DNA from: Agapetus fuscipes
Taxonomy: Eukaryota > Arthropoda > Insecta > Trichoptera > Glossosomatidae
Assembly (NCBI GenBank): GCA_951799405.1
Contig: OX637344.1
Location: forward strand, 2,480,001-2,544,000
DNA: 64,000 nucleotides
Direction: 5' to 3'
In this document: positions 29,530-39,090 of the stretch, piece by piece
How positions within the stretch are numbered: the first letter of the stretch is position 1
How the letters are laid out: each line of letters begins with the position of its first letter
Position numbers and translations under genes: made by a program
Notes under the pieces: generated by a model
The model's input: the letters and a program-made list of their open reading frames with translations, nothing else
What the model was told of the DNA's origin: nothing
Database searches by the model: none

Positions 29530-31722
29530 TAAATCTATAATCTAAGTTGCAAAGATATATTCATTTAAAGCTCTCAGATGTATGCCCACAAACCAACAAG
29601 TGTAGTTCGCGCTTACAAATGCTGAATGTGTACTTACAAATAAAATCCAAACCTCAAATGAACATAAGCCCCACAACTTTTGCCGACCTTCCCTGAAACA
29701 GGGGTGACATTGGCAAAGTGAACCATTTTTTACAGTATGGGTGGTCAGCCTCATACCAACCTATAAGTCAAGGAATATGAATAATAAATTACATTTAAAT
29801 ATAAAAAAGAACAAAACCTTACAAAGAAATCTATACAAAAAAAAGTCAAAAATTTCCTATGCAAAAAATGTAGCAAATGAATACACCAACATTAGAAATC
29901 AACATTGCAGATTAGCCGCCACTTCTTCCTGTCCTTGCATACTTCTTTCATTTCATCCAGAGTCATAACCTTTTTCATACAAGTCCTCCTTTTATTATGA
30001 CTCTGGATATCCCATTCATTCGCTATTTCAGAGATTTGATCCTTCCATACTTTTCTCGGTCTTCCTCTACCACGACATCCATCTATTCTAGCAACATATA
30101 CTTTCTTCGTCAATCTTTCATCACTCATTCTCTCCAAGTGCCCGAACCATCTTAACATACTTCTTTTAATCTTCACTTTCACACTTTCCCTTACACCACA
30201 TTCTTCTCTTACAAAATCATTCCTCACCCTGTCACTTCGTTTTTTCCCAATCATACTTCTTAGATAGTCCATTTCTACTGTATGGACTTTACTAATTTCC
30301 CTTTCACTCACCGTCCAGGCTTCACTTCCATACATCAAGGTTGGCACTAGTATACCACCGTGCACCGCCAATCTAACATTTTTTGAGAGATTTTGGTTCC
30401 TGGCGATGCAAGCGGTCGCACCCAGTACACACCTGCCTTTCATTATTCTTCTTTCAAATTCACCGGCCATTCTTCCATCTTTTTCAAACTTACATCCCAA
30501 ATATACAAACTCATTTACAACATCAACATTCATTCCATTAATTTAAAATTCATAATTCATATTTTCATCATCTCTTTCAAAAATCAAAACTTTCGTCTTT
30601 CTTGCATTCAACTTCAAATTATTACCTTTCAAAGCTTCGTTCAATCTAGAGAGCATCATTTGCAATTCCACTGCTGAATCAGATACAAGGACTGCATCAT
30701 CCGCATACAGTAGAACGCTTACTTTGCTCTCTCCTATCATTAATCCACAATCATCAAGTCTAGCATCTCGAACACACTTGTCCATGACTATGTTAAATAG
30801 CCATGGGCTCATCACACATCCTTGCCTTACACCCTTAAAAACTTCAAACCATTCACTATACTCACCATCAATACGAATGCAGGCCATACTATTCTCATAG
30901 TTCGCATGCACCGCATTGAGTAGAGCTCCATTCACTCCGTATGCTTTCAAAACATCCCACAACATACCTCTGTCCACTGAGTCAAAAGCCTTTTCCAGAT
31001 CCACAAAGGCCGTGAACAGTTTCCCCCTCACCGACAATTGTTTTTCAACAAGTTGTCGTAGAGTGAAAATCTGATCAACACAGCCTCTACCGGTCATAAA
31101 GCCGGACTGTATATCGGAAACCCTTTTGCTAGTAGTCAGAATCACATTTTTTATAATCACCTCACAGAAGACTTTTCCTGGTATACTGAGTAGACTGATT
31201 GGTCTGAAGTTCTGACATTCTTTTTTGTCCCCTTTACCTTTGTAAATGGGAACAATGACTGCCTTCCTCCAATCCATCGGTACTACTCCTGCATTCACAC
31301 AAAGCTTACATAATTCAAACATCCAATCTATCACACATTCACCTCCTGCTTTCAACATTTCACCATTTATACCATCAAACCCAGCAGACTTCCCATTCTT
31401 CAGACGTGAAATAGACACTTTCATTTCTTCTTTCAAAATCTTCAATTCATTCTCTTCATCTGTCTGTTCATAAATTCTTCTTTCACCCTGGCCAAAAATT
31501 TCTTGAAAATAGTTTTTCCATCTCTTGCATACTTCTTCATTCTCCCATACCATCTCACCGGCAGCACTTTTGACTCCCGGAGTGGTCAATGCAGAAGATT
31601 TATTTCTATCCGCATTGATCCACCTCCAAAATTCCTTCTTACTGTCGGTGAAACTTTTGTTAATCCTTTCATCAATCTTTCTTTGTTCATTCATCTTGCT
31701 TTCATAAATTATACCCCTTTCA
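29530..31722 (-). mobile_element. LINE-W copy 1, 5'-truncated, with RT domain
   Basis: Minus-strand element: 5' end missing (starts about 31722 against an HHR-like unit), RT and C-terminal coding region, stop at 29892, ~115-bp AT-rich UTR, Rep245 (about 29536-29778) and an A/T tail (AGATTATAGATTTATTATTA). Almost identical to copy 2 at 39.09-40.18 kb across the shared ~1 kb (three substitutions noticed in the 642-nt ORF block), so both are recent. Confidence 0.9.
29892..31722 (-). pseudogene. Reverse transcriptase and C-terminal domain of LINE-W
   Basis: The first open part (31694-30543, 383 codons) holds the RT domain: KNGKSAGFDGINGEMLK (~100), FRPISLLSIPGKVF (~163), FVDLEKAFDSVDRGML (~228), GVRQGCVMSPWLFNIVMDK (~287) and the catalytic YADDAVLVSD (~329). 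An in-frame TAA (30543-30545) separates it from 213 more codons with LMYGSEAWTVSE, MLRWFGHLERMSDERLTKK, RGRGRPRKVWKDQI and KDRKKWRLICN. The apurinic endonuclease domain is absent. Copy 2 has the same TAA. Non-LTR type; the C-terminal motif suggests an RTE/Vingi/Daphne-like clade, not settled here. Confidence 0.9.
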
Positions 31723-31960
31723 TTAATCGGACGGTTTCACAAGAAGACATAATATCGTCCTTCTGTACAAGTGGGCTATTGCGACATCTATGGATGCATC
31801 ACCGAAGGTTAATAAAAGTACCTGCAACCTTCGGCCTAGATCAAACAATAATTCAACAGTTCGTGTTTCTTCCTTGTAGAAGACACACGCCTCCTGAAGA
31901 CGTCGAAAATGACTCTGACGAAACGAAGAGAAAATCGTTCTTCTCTTTTGCACGGTCAGT
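31723..31960 (+). mobile_element. HHR-PLE-like fragment
   Basis: 31894-31930 reads CTGAAGA, a stem II with CGTC/GACG closing, then GAAAC. Both invariant boxes of a hammerhead are present, but GAAG replaces the GUC cleavage triplet. Upstream sequence is unassigned. The unit abuts the truncated 5' end of LINE-W copy 1. Confidence 0.5.
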
Positions 31961-31982
31961 AAAATCTTTTTTTTTCATTCTA

Positions 31983-32085
31983 TGAGATGAAAGAAGTATG
32001 CAAGGACAGAGTCAAGTGGAGGCACCTGTGTGGAGGTACCGGCCACCCCTAGAAGAATGGCGGCAGGATACAAGACAAGACAAGC
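31983..32085 (+). mobile_element. LINE-W-like ORF end fragment
   Basis: Encodes EMKEVCKDRVKWRHLCGGTG, HP then stop, the usual C-terminal end of this LINE group. Confidence 0.7.
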
Positions 32086-32504
32086 CTCTCTATAGCATTA
32101 TCAACTCCATGCTGGAAATATATACTTTTCATGTCATTTTTCAATCAGTTCATTTTAATTTAAGACTTCATATATTTTTTTTTAAGGTTCATGCATTAAT
32201 CGGCTGACCTGGTGTGGAAGTGTAGGAAAAGGGTGTATCGTAAAAAAGTCGCGGGTAAAAAGACAAACACATATCTCAGGCATTGTCAGGGCGGGTCGTG
32301 TAATAAGAAACTATAAAAACAAAGGCGTCAAAAATGTATCGAACTTGTAATAATCAGAGCTAGAGCGGAGAGGGAGCGTATAAGATGAACCGGTTTTGAG
32401 CTGCAATAAAAACTAAATCGCTGCCTTAAAGATAAAAGTGCAAAAAACGTTTATCACTGATTTCAGATAGCGAAATGAGTAAATGATGAGTAAATGATTG
32501 ATGA
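32086..32504. other. Unassigned
   Basis: No repeat match or coding signature recognised. Confidence 0.3.
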
Positions 32505-32800
32505 TAGCGAAATAAGTAAAGTATGTACGGTGGAAATGAATCATTTGAGATGCATAACAGGAAAAACTCTGAGGGATAGAGTTAGGAATGAATGGGTACA
32601 AAAAGAATGTAATTTGAAAGAGGATGTGAAATTTAAGGTACAAAAGAATGTGATGAGATGGTTTGGGCATGTGGAAAGAATGAATGATGATAGACTGACA
32701 AAGTTTATGTACAAAGAAAGTGTGAAAGGAAAAAGAGGGAAGGGACGACCGAGAAAAGTATGGAGTTATCAGATTGAGGAGATTGTGAAATAATGGGATA
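32505..32800 (+). pseudogene. LINE-W relative, C-terminal fragment
   Basis: DSEISKVCTVEMNHLRCITG, RVRNEWVQKECNLKEDVKFK, NVMRWFGHVERMNDDRLTKF and KGRPRKVWSYQIEEIVK, then a stop where the family continues. A subfamily distinct from copies 1 and 2 and shared with 33.75 and 34.6 kb. Confidence 0.85.
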
Positions 32801-32819
32801 CACAAAGTGTGTAATACAA

Positions 32820-32912
32820 ATGATATATTTTTGTGCTCCGCCGGGATTCGAATCCACAACCTTCCATTTACAAGTCCGAAGTGTTGCCACTGGACTGCGG
32901 ACCGGTCCAAGA
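32820..32912 (-). repeat. SINE-B head only
   Basis: Minus strand GGACCGGTCCGCAGTCCAGT, box B GGATTCGAATCCCGGCGGAG to CACAAAAATATATC. The body is absent. Its 5' end lies four bases from the 3' end of the 5S-like sequence. Confidence 0.8.
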
Positions 32913-32915
32913 AAT

Positions 32916-33030
32916 ACCAACAACACGTGGTGTACCTAGCGGTTACCCATCCAAGTAGCGCCCAATGTTGCTTAACTTCGGTGATCTGATGAGAACCGGT
33001 GCTTTCAACATGGTATAGCTTGACTCTGGC
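32916..33030 (-). pseudogene. 5S rRNA-like sequence
   Basis: Read on the minus strand: AGCTATACCATGTTGAAAGC, ACCGGTTCTCATCAGATCAC, CGAAGTTAAGCAACATTGGG, CGCTACTTGGATGGGTAACC, GCTAGGTACACCACGTGTTG, TTGGT. This follows insect 5S rRNA along its length. The internal promoter boxes (GAAGTTAAGC, TTGGATGG) are recognisable. About seven bases (GGTTAGT-type) are missing after GGGCGC and several substitutions occur, so it is a pseudogene or 5S-derived promoter. Immediately downstream on the same strand lies the SINE-B tRNA-like head. Confidence 0.85.
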
Positions 33031-33041
33031 CAGTGTATGTA

Positions 33042-33170
33042 TACAACGTATTCATAAGTTCTTCGGATATGTTGTCCGTGACAATGAGGATAGCCTGGAA
33101 CGACTGGTTGTGATCTGTGGCCAGGTGGGGAAGAGAGGAAGAGGAAGATCCCCCCCTAGCTACCATTCAG
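33042..33170 (+). pseudogene. LINE C-terminal fragment (FFGxVxRxxxSLExL type)
   Basis: CIQRIHKFFGYVVRDNEDSL, ERLVVICGQVGKRGRGRSPP matches the FFGHVxRxxxxSLExLIxxGKxxGKRxRGRSPxRW signature of another arthropod LINE group. Truncated on both sides. Confidence 0.75.
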
Positions 33171-33407
33171 TTTCTTTTAAAAATATTAAAAGCCTCATAT
33201 ACGTTTCATTCTTCCACCTCTGGTCACACCATAGTGTCCCCGAATTTCCATCGGTACCTAGTGTAAAAAATATTTCCCTGTGCAAACACAATTTCTCCAA
33301 GTACACAGTATGGCCGCGGAAGTTAGGCCCACTACTGTATGTATATAACTATGTGTGCATATACACCATATCAGTTATCACACATGTGTAGTACCTACCT
33401 ACATAAT

Positions 33408-33692
33408 ATCTAATCTAATCTAAGTTGCAAATATATGTAACATTAAATATTCACATAATATGCATTTTCACAAGCATAAGTCCATGCCGCATATGGATAT
33501 ACAATATAAAAACCCGAATCTCAAATGAACATAAACCTTGCAAGTCATGCAGGTGTTCCCTGACACCGGGGTGGCATTGGCAAAAGTCAACCAATTCGTA
33601 CAACACGGGGGGTCAGCATCATAACAACCTATCAGTCAAGGAGAAATAATAATAGTAATTATTATTTCTAGACTTATAGGTTGGTATGAGTT
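33408..33692. repeat. Rep245 (-) with a head-to-head 5' stub (+)
   Basis: 33408-33642 is a minus-strand full unit (TAATCTAATCTAAGTTGC to CAACCTATCAGTCAAGG). 33671-33692 restarts in plus orientation (GACTTATAGGTTGGTATGAG). Between them AGAAATAATAATAG and TATTATTTCTAG form a stem, so the junction is itself palindromic. Confidence 0.75.
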
Positions 33693-33734
33693 GTCATCGA
33701 CGTCCTTGAGTCATTATTTGCATGCATTTAAGAT

Positions 33735-34055
33735 AATGTAATTATTTATTACGAAATTTGGTATGAAAGTCGAAGTTGGGAATGAATTTAGATACTTGGG
33801 AAGTATGTTTGAAAAGAATGGAAAGAAGACAAGGGAACTTGAGAATAGGATGTGTAAGGGAAAGCAAGTGGTCGGTGCAATAGGAAGAATAGCAAAGAAC
33901 AAGCGATTGACGATGGATCTGAGAATGTATGGAAGTGAAGCATGGACAATGAATGATAGCGAAGTAAGTAAAGTATGTACGGTGGAAGTGAAGCATTTGA
34001 GAAGCATGACAGGAAAAGCTCTGAAGGATAGAGTAAAAAAATGTAATTATTTATT
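33735..34055 (+). mobile_element. LINE-W relative inserted with 16-bp TSD and premature A-tail
   Basis: AATGTAATTATTTATT flanks the fragment (33735-33750, 34040-34055). Inside, codons read MKVEVGNEFRYLGSMFEKNG, RELENRMCKGKQVVGAIGRI, AKNKRLTMDLRM, YGSEAWTMNDSEVSKVCTVE, LRSMTGKALKDRV, then a short A run at a site that is internal in related copies. About 14 residues before YGSEAWT are deleted. Lacks Rep245 and UTR: a 5'-truncated insertion from a prematurely ended transcript. Confidence 0.8.
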
Positions 34056-34331
34056 CCTGTGTTTTCTAGAAACTTCTCTCGGCCGGCATGATTGCGCCAG
34101 CTATTCCATGTTCTGGTACGGTTCTGGCGGAGATGTGGTCCCACCATGAACCCATTACCCGGACATTAAGTCCACCACGGAGCCTGCAGACCTCAGTGTT
34201 CGTTGTTTCTGTTGCTTCGATTTTGATCCCTTGTAATTATTTTAAATGCTCCGAAGCTGCCACGGGCTCGCAAGAGTGCTGCAAAGAAAAATATATTTTA
34301 AAAAACCTTTTTTTTCTGAAATATTTCAGGT

Positions 34332-34490
34332 GTAGATAGAGTGCTTGCGTTCCATGCCAGACGAGTTCGATCATCACCTACATACATCTTATTTTGGTGC
34401 CACTTCTATCGAAGGTTGGTGATCATCATGGCTTTGTTGGCCTTGGATGCTGCGGCGCGAATCAGGGACTTGGTGTTTTTGTTGAGCCAT
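34332..34490 (+). repeat. Dispersed repeat (Rep-C)
   Basis: GTGCCACTTCTATCGAAGGT, TGGTGATCATCATGGCTTTG, TTGGATGCTGCGGCGCGAAT, CAGGGACTTGGTG is repeated with divergence at about 51957-52045 and in part at 55596-55650. A SINE-A head-like fragment (AGAGTGCTTGCGTTCCATGC) precedes it at 34337. Confidence 0.55.
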
Positions 34491-34574
34491 TCAGCCGCAA
34501 TGTCCTTCGGTAAACTTTATTAGTGTGTTTTTTTAAAATAATACACATGTAAACAAATACTTGACGTTTTTATG

Positions 34575-34856
34575 CTGAATGAATGAATGAATGAATGATG
34601 ATAGATTGACAAAGTTTATATACGAAGAAAGTGTGAAAGGAAAAAGAGAGAAGGGACGACCGAGAAAAGTATGGAGTGATCAAATTGAGGAGATTGTGAA
34701 AGAATGGGATATACAAAGTGCGCGTAAAAGAAGAAAATGCATGAAAAAGGTGATGGATATGAATCAATTGAAGAATGTCAGGATAGACAAAAATGGAGGC
34801 AACTCTGCAGAGGCTCTGGCCACTCCTAGCGGAATGGCGACAGAGTTATAGTTACA
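34575..34856 (+). pseudogene. LINE-W relative, C-terminus
   Basis: From an (ATGA)n stretch the frame reads DDRLTKFIYEESVKGKREKG, RPRKVWSDQIEEIVKEWDIQ, SARKRRKCMKKVMDMNQLKN, RIDKNGGNSAEALATPSGMA, TEL and stop. It continues a protein like that at 32.5 kb and was truncated at the FGHVERM site. Confidence 0.85.
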
Positions 34857-35261
34857 GAAAACAAATTTCAATCTAACTTATTTATTAAGCAAACGAACCA
34901 TATTCATTTAAATCTGTTAAGTTCGATAATCTCTATTGAAATGGAATACTGTTACGAATACGTAGTTGTGTGTTGTATTTGTCTGTGTGACTTAATTATT
35001 AAATCTATGAAGACGCGATAGAAAAAACAGATCTTAGTTACTTATAAGGATAATAATTTGTTGGAGATTGACTGATTGTTCGGTAGAATGCTCCATGTTT
35101 CGAGAATGATATTTATTCTTACCATAAAATAAGACCCAAAACTCACTTTAGCTTCAAAAATCAACCAACCGTTGCATTGTACAAATATAAAGTGACTCGT
35201 TATCCGAACCGAATCTGCAAAAAAAAAAAAGTAAAATAAATCAACCCAGTTTTAATAATAA
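34857..35261. other. Unassigned
   Basis: AT-rich, no feature recognised. Confidence 0.3.
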
Positions 35262-35400
35262 TAATAAATATAAATATTTAAACATATACATGGTAAAACA
35301 TTGTTTTAATTCACTTTATAAAGTGAATTAAAACAATGTTTTACCTTTATAAAGTGAATTAAAACAATGTTTTACCATTTATATTTTTAAATATTTATAA
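35262..35400. repeat. Small palindrome with duplicated right arm
   Basis: GGTAAAACATTGTTTTAATT, CACTTTA is followed by its complement twice (35319-35345 and 35352-35377). Outer A/T-rich flanks (AAATATTTAAACATATACA and the complement of TTTATATTTTTAAATATTT) also pair. Probably a tiny MITE with a slippage duplication. Confidence 0.7.
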
Positions 35401-35471
35401 AAATGGACTTTCACTGTGTTAACAGATCAACACTAAAAAATATTATAATAATAAATGTTTACTCCATCTTA

Positions 35472-35651
35472 GAGCCCGTTCCCACTTGTCGGGTGTCGGA
35501 TCCGTATATTAATCGGAGGTTCCAGTGGCAGAACATTATGTATGGAGCTATTCACACTTGTCGGAAACCGATTTTGTTCGAAATGTCCTGCAACTGGAAC
35601 TTCCGATGAATATACCTACGGATCTGACACCCGACAAGTGAGAACGCGCTC
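35472..35651. mobile_element. 180-bp MITE
   Basis: Inverted ends of ~57 bp with interruptions: GAGCCCGTTCCCACTTGTCG, GGTGTCGGATCCGTA at the left, pairing with CGGATCTGACACCCGACAAG, TGAGAACGCGCTC at the right. No ORF. Flanking bases do not give a clear TSD. Confidence 0.7.
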
Positions 35652-36003
35652 ATAGTCATGTGGAGGGTGCAATACATGACCAGCCATAAAAAAAAAATAC
35701 AGCAATAGAAATAGATCCAGAAATAGAATAACTAAATAGAAAAACACAACAATACTTTTGAAAACAATAGCGTGGTGTTGCTGCTTTATGCCACCGCGGC
35801 AATGCGGATCACAGACTATAAACAAAAATACAAGACAGCGTATAATATTTTCAAATTACGTGGAATCATTTTCGTACAATTGCTACGTGATAATAAGATT
35901 TGTCTTAAACTTAAACCGCGGCTCAGCCCGAGACTACGAATACATAATAGCACAGGTAAACCTCACGTTACAACTAGCACTTCGTTCGTAATTTAAAACG
36001 ATA

Positions 36004-36155
36004 TGTTCCTTGACTTATAGGTTGGTATGCGACTAACCACTCATGCTGTAGAAATTGTCTCACATTGCCAATGTCACCCCTGTTTCAGGGAAGGTCGGCA
36101 AGAGTTGCAAGGTGTATGTGCCTTTGAGATTTGGGTTTTTATGCTGTAGGTTCAC
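36004..36155 (+). repeat. Rep245 5' half
   Basis: ATGTTCCTTGACTTATAGG to TTTATGCTGTAGGTTCACTT. The 3' half is lost. Confidence 0.8.
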
Positions 36156-36244
36156 TTAAGTGTCATTGATTTCCAAAATTTTGCTACGAAAAGTATATGA
36201 GCTACTTCTGATTTGTGATGCAAATATGAAGCTATCAATATATA

Positions 36245-36310
36245 GGTGTGAAAACGAAAAATGCAACTAAGCTACATATATGGCGTAGCTACTTGCGTAC
36301 GTTATACCCG
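36245..36310 (-). repeat. SINE-A tail fragment
   Basis: AAAAATGCAACTAAGCTACA, GCGTACGTTATACCCGAACG; diverged. Confidence 0.55.
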
Positions 36311-36339
36311 AACGGGATGCATGTGCATTTTAATATATA

Positions 36340-36546
36340 TAATCTAAGTTGCCAAGAAATATTGACCTTTAAAGCTCATAATTAATGCATCTCTGCAAGC
36401 GGGCACATGCAAGTTCACGCTTTCACATGATTACATACAAAATGACCTAAGCCTCACATTAACATAAACCTTGCAATTCTTGCTGGGGTGGCATTGGCAA
36501 GGGTGAATCAGTGAATTAATACAAATCTTATACTGGTCAAGGAATT
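36340..36546 (-). repeat. Rep245, diverged
   Basis: TATATAATCTAAGTTGCCAA to ATCTTATACTGGTCAAGGAA with a deletion of the hairpin (ATTCTTGCTGGGGTGGCATT). Confidence 0.7.
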
Positions 36547-37067
36547 TCGCGAATACACAGTTGGCAACAACAGAAAAATTAAATACTTCTCATTCTCAAA
36601 AAATAAGACGATGTACAGGTTTTTAATTTTCAGCAGTAACGAATGTTTTCTCATTAAAAGTAACATTCGTCGTTATTTTTTTTTTTGTATCTTTAACATT
36701 CCTAACTCGTCGTTAACTTTTTTACATTATAATAAGTTTGATTCGTTGGTCGAATCGTTCGCAACTCAATCCAAACGAATATTGAGGGGCGACAATAATA
36801 TCACAAAATACGTCTCGAAATGAGAAATCCGACGTGAATCGATCCCGCGTTTATCATAATATTAAAAAATCCTTAAGCTAATTACGCGGGTAATACGTCT
36901 CGGGGCTGTTATTTTCATCTCGTCGAATTTTAATCGAATCGGAAAAAAGTGTTTCGATTATAAATCACCAACCTATTACGATGCGCATACTTCAGTTGAG
37001 GTATTTTTGAATCTTGAATATATTTCGAATTTAAAGAATTCCTTTTTTGAACGATGAAATGGAGATC
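36547..37067. other. Low-repeat stretch with TAATTA-rich segment
   Basis: 36760-36980 contains ACGTCTCGAAATGAGAAATC, CGACGTGAATCGATCCCGCG, AAGCTAATTACGCGGGTAAT and ACGTCTCGGGGCTGTTATTT. No repeat match in the window and no ORF of note. Candidate non-coding regulatory DNA, weakly supported. Confidence 0.3.
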
Positions 37068-37324
37068 TGTACCCTTAGTACGAGTTGCAAAACTTGAGAA
37101 AAGTAAGGTTTACGGAAAATATTAAAGAGTGATTTCTCCCAAAATCTGCCGTTTTTGTTTCTTACACTTTATCTATGGTCTTAGCAAAAGAGTTTCAGTG
37201 ATGAAGAAAATCAAATTCAAACAAAAAAAAACGGCAGATTTTGGGGAAAATCCCTCTTTAATAATTGCCGTAAACTTTACATTACCTACTCAAGTTTTGC
37301 AACTCAACTCGTACTAAGGGTACA
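37068..37324. mobile_element. 257-bp foldback MITE related to Pal-TTAA
   Basis: CTGTACCCTTAGTACGAGTT, GCAAAACTTGAG at the left pairs with CTCAAGTTTTGCAACTCAAC, TCGTACTAAGGGTACAG at the right. Arms of ~100 bp include CTGCCGTTTTTGTTTCTTAC, which is shared with the outer part of Pal-TTAA. The pair indicates one family with exchangeable cores. Confidence 0.75.
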
Positions 37325-37414
37325 GCAGTATTCTTCTTGAATATTGAGTTATTATTCCAAATTATAAAATTAAGACTTAAAAATCAAATTAAAATATTGG
37401 GTAATAAGAGAGAG

Positions 37415-37678
37415 ATGTAATCTAATCTAATCTCTAATCTAAGTTGCAAAGATATGTAACATTGGAGATTTCCTATTCACATTATATGCATTTTTACAAG
37501 CAGACACGTATAAGATCGTACTTGCACATGCGAACCTACAACATAAAAACCTAAATCTTAATTTAACATACACTCTGAAACTTTTGCCGACCTGCCCTGA
37601 AACAGGGGTGACATTGGCAAAGTGAAACATTTTCTACAGCATGGATGGTCAGCTACATACCAACCTATAAGTCTAGGA
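37415..37678 (-). repeat. Rep245, full length
   Basis: TAATCTAATCTAATCTCTAA to ACCAACCTATAAGTCTAGGA. Confidence 0.85.
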
Positions 37679-37679
37679 T

Positions 37680-38239
37680 AGATTTTAAAAAAACCCTAAA
37701 ATCGCCCAAATTTTTTTAATGACGTAGGTACTTAATCAGGTTATAGAATTCTAAATCTAATCAATTTCCAATCCGAAATCAAAAATATAAAATCGGCAAG
37801 CCATTGTCAAAACATAAAATAGTTGGACATGTCCTTTTAGATACGTAAAAAAACGTTAATTTAATTTCTTATTTCAATGGCAGAGGGGGGGGGGGGTGGT
37901 CGAGGGGGTTGAGGGCTGCATTTAAAAGCAATAAAGACATATCAAAGGAAAAATAAAAAAAGCGAAGGGGAAAATTGCAAGGGCTGGACAAAAACTTCAA
38001 AAAATTTAGACATTTCATCCGAGAGGGGGTGACACGGTCGACTAGGCATTGCCTCTCACTCTTTTAACTCCTATTTTGTATACGTTCATCCCTCTTGCAC
38101 AGATGGGGGTGAAGGAATTTTCCATTACTTAAAAAAAGCTATACATTCGGACCTACCTTTGCATACTATATCCTGATTCCAAAAATAAGCAACAGACAGA
38201 TGCATTTTATACATTTTTAGGGATGTATTTCAAACTATT
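37680..38239. other. Unassigned, G-rich run
   Basis: Contains an uninterrupted run of about 13 G at about 37885, then GGTGGTCGAGGGGGTTGAGG. No feature recognised. Confidence 0.35.
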
Positions 38240-38345
38240 AATTTACTCCTAACCTGTAAAAAAATAGGTTCCACACACCTCATGCGACCCCCACGGAGAT
38301 AACGTAATGAGAAATTTCTCTATGCATGCAGCTTAGTAAGTTTAT
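38240..38345 (+). repeat. SINE-A 3' part, diverged
   Basis: TAACCTGTAAAAAAATAGGT, TCCACACACCTCATGCGACC, CATGCAGCTTAGTAAG. Confidence 0.6.
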
Positions 38346-38501
38346 TAATTTTTTTAGTCGGTCGATAGCGAACGATACAACATGGCCGTAAATGAACAGC
38401 TGATCGGGCCGTATAATAATCTCCATACAAATTGTATCATTTACGTTAACATATTTTGCATATGCAGCTCTTTCCTTTTTATAGTAATTGGCCATTGGAA
38501 T

Positions 38502-39090
38502 ATCTAATCTAATCTAAGTTGCAAAGATATTTTACATTGGGGATTCACATTATATTCATTCTCACAAGCAGACACGGATATAAGTTAACGCTTGCACATG
38601 CCGCATGTGAACCTACAACATAAAAACCCAAATCTCAAATGAACAAACATCCTGCAACCTCTGCCGACCTTCCCTGAAACAGAGGTGGCATTGGCAAAGT
38701 GAACCATTTTCTACAGCATGGGTGGTCAACCACATACCAACCTATACAATAAAAAACATTTGAACAATCACCAAATAATCCAGTTAAATACCAAAACAAA
38801 TACACAATACGAAATTCTAATTTTAAAATCCCGCCAACATTACAGATCAACCGCCATTTCTTTCTGTCGTCGGCAAGAGTTGCAGGGCTTATGTTCATTT
38901 GAGGTTTGGATTTTATTTGTAAGTACACAATCAGCATTTGTAAGCGCGAACTACACGTGTTTGTTTGTGGGCATACATCTGAGAGCTTTGAATGAATATA
39001 TCCTTGCAACTTAGATTATAGATTACATACTTCTTTCATTTCATCCAGCGTCATAACCTTCTTCATACAAGCTCTCCTTTTATTATAATC
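38502..39090 (-). mobile_element. LINE-W copy 3 (3' end), split by a Rep245
   Basis: Minus strand: ORF end (codons for RRACMKKVMTLDEMKEV at 39090-39028, then KKWRLICNVGG at 38865-38828), UTR, and Rep245 (38755-38502). A plus-strand Rep245 fragment (38866-39027) interrupts the ORF region. It abuts copy 2 tail-to-5' end in the same orientation, giving a tandem of LINE 3' ends. Confidence 0.8.
38866..39027 (+). repeat. Rep245 fragment inserted in LINE-W copy 3
   Basis: GTCGGCAAGAGTTGCAGGGC to CAACTTAGATTATAGATTAC. Over ~155 bp it appears identical to 50518-50672, implying very recent spread. Confidence 0.85.
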
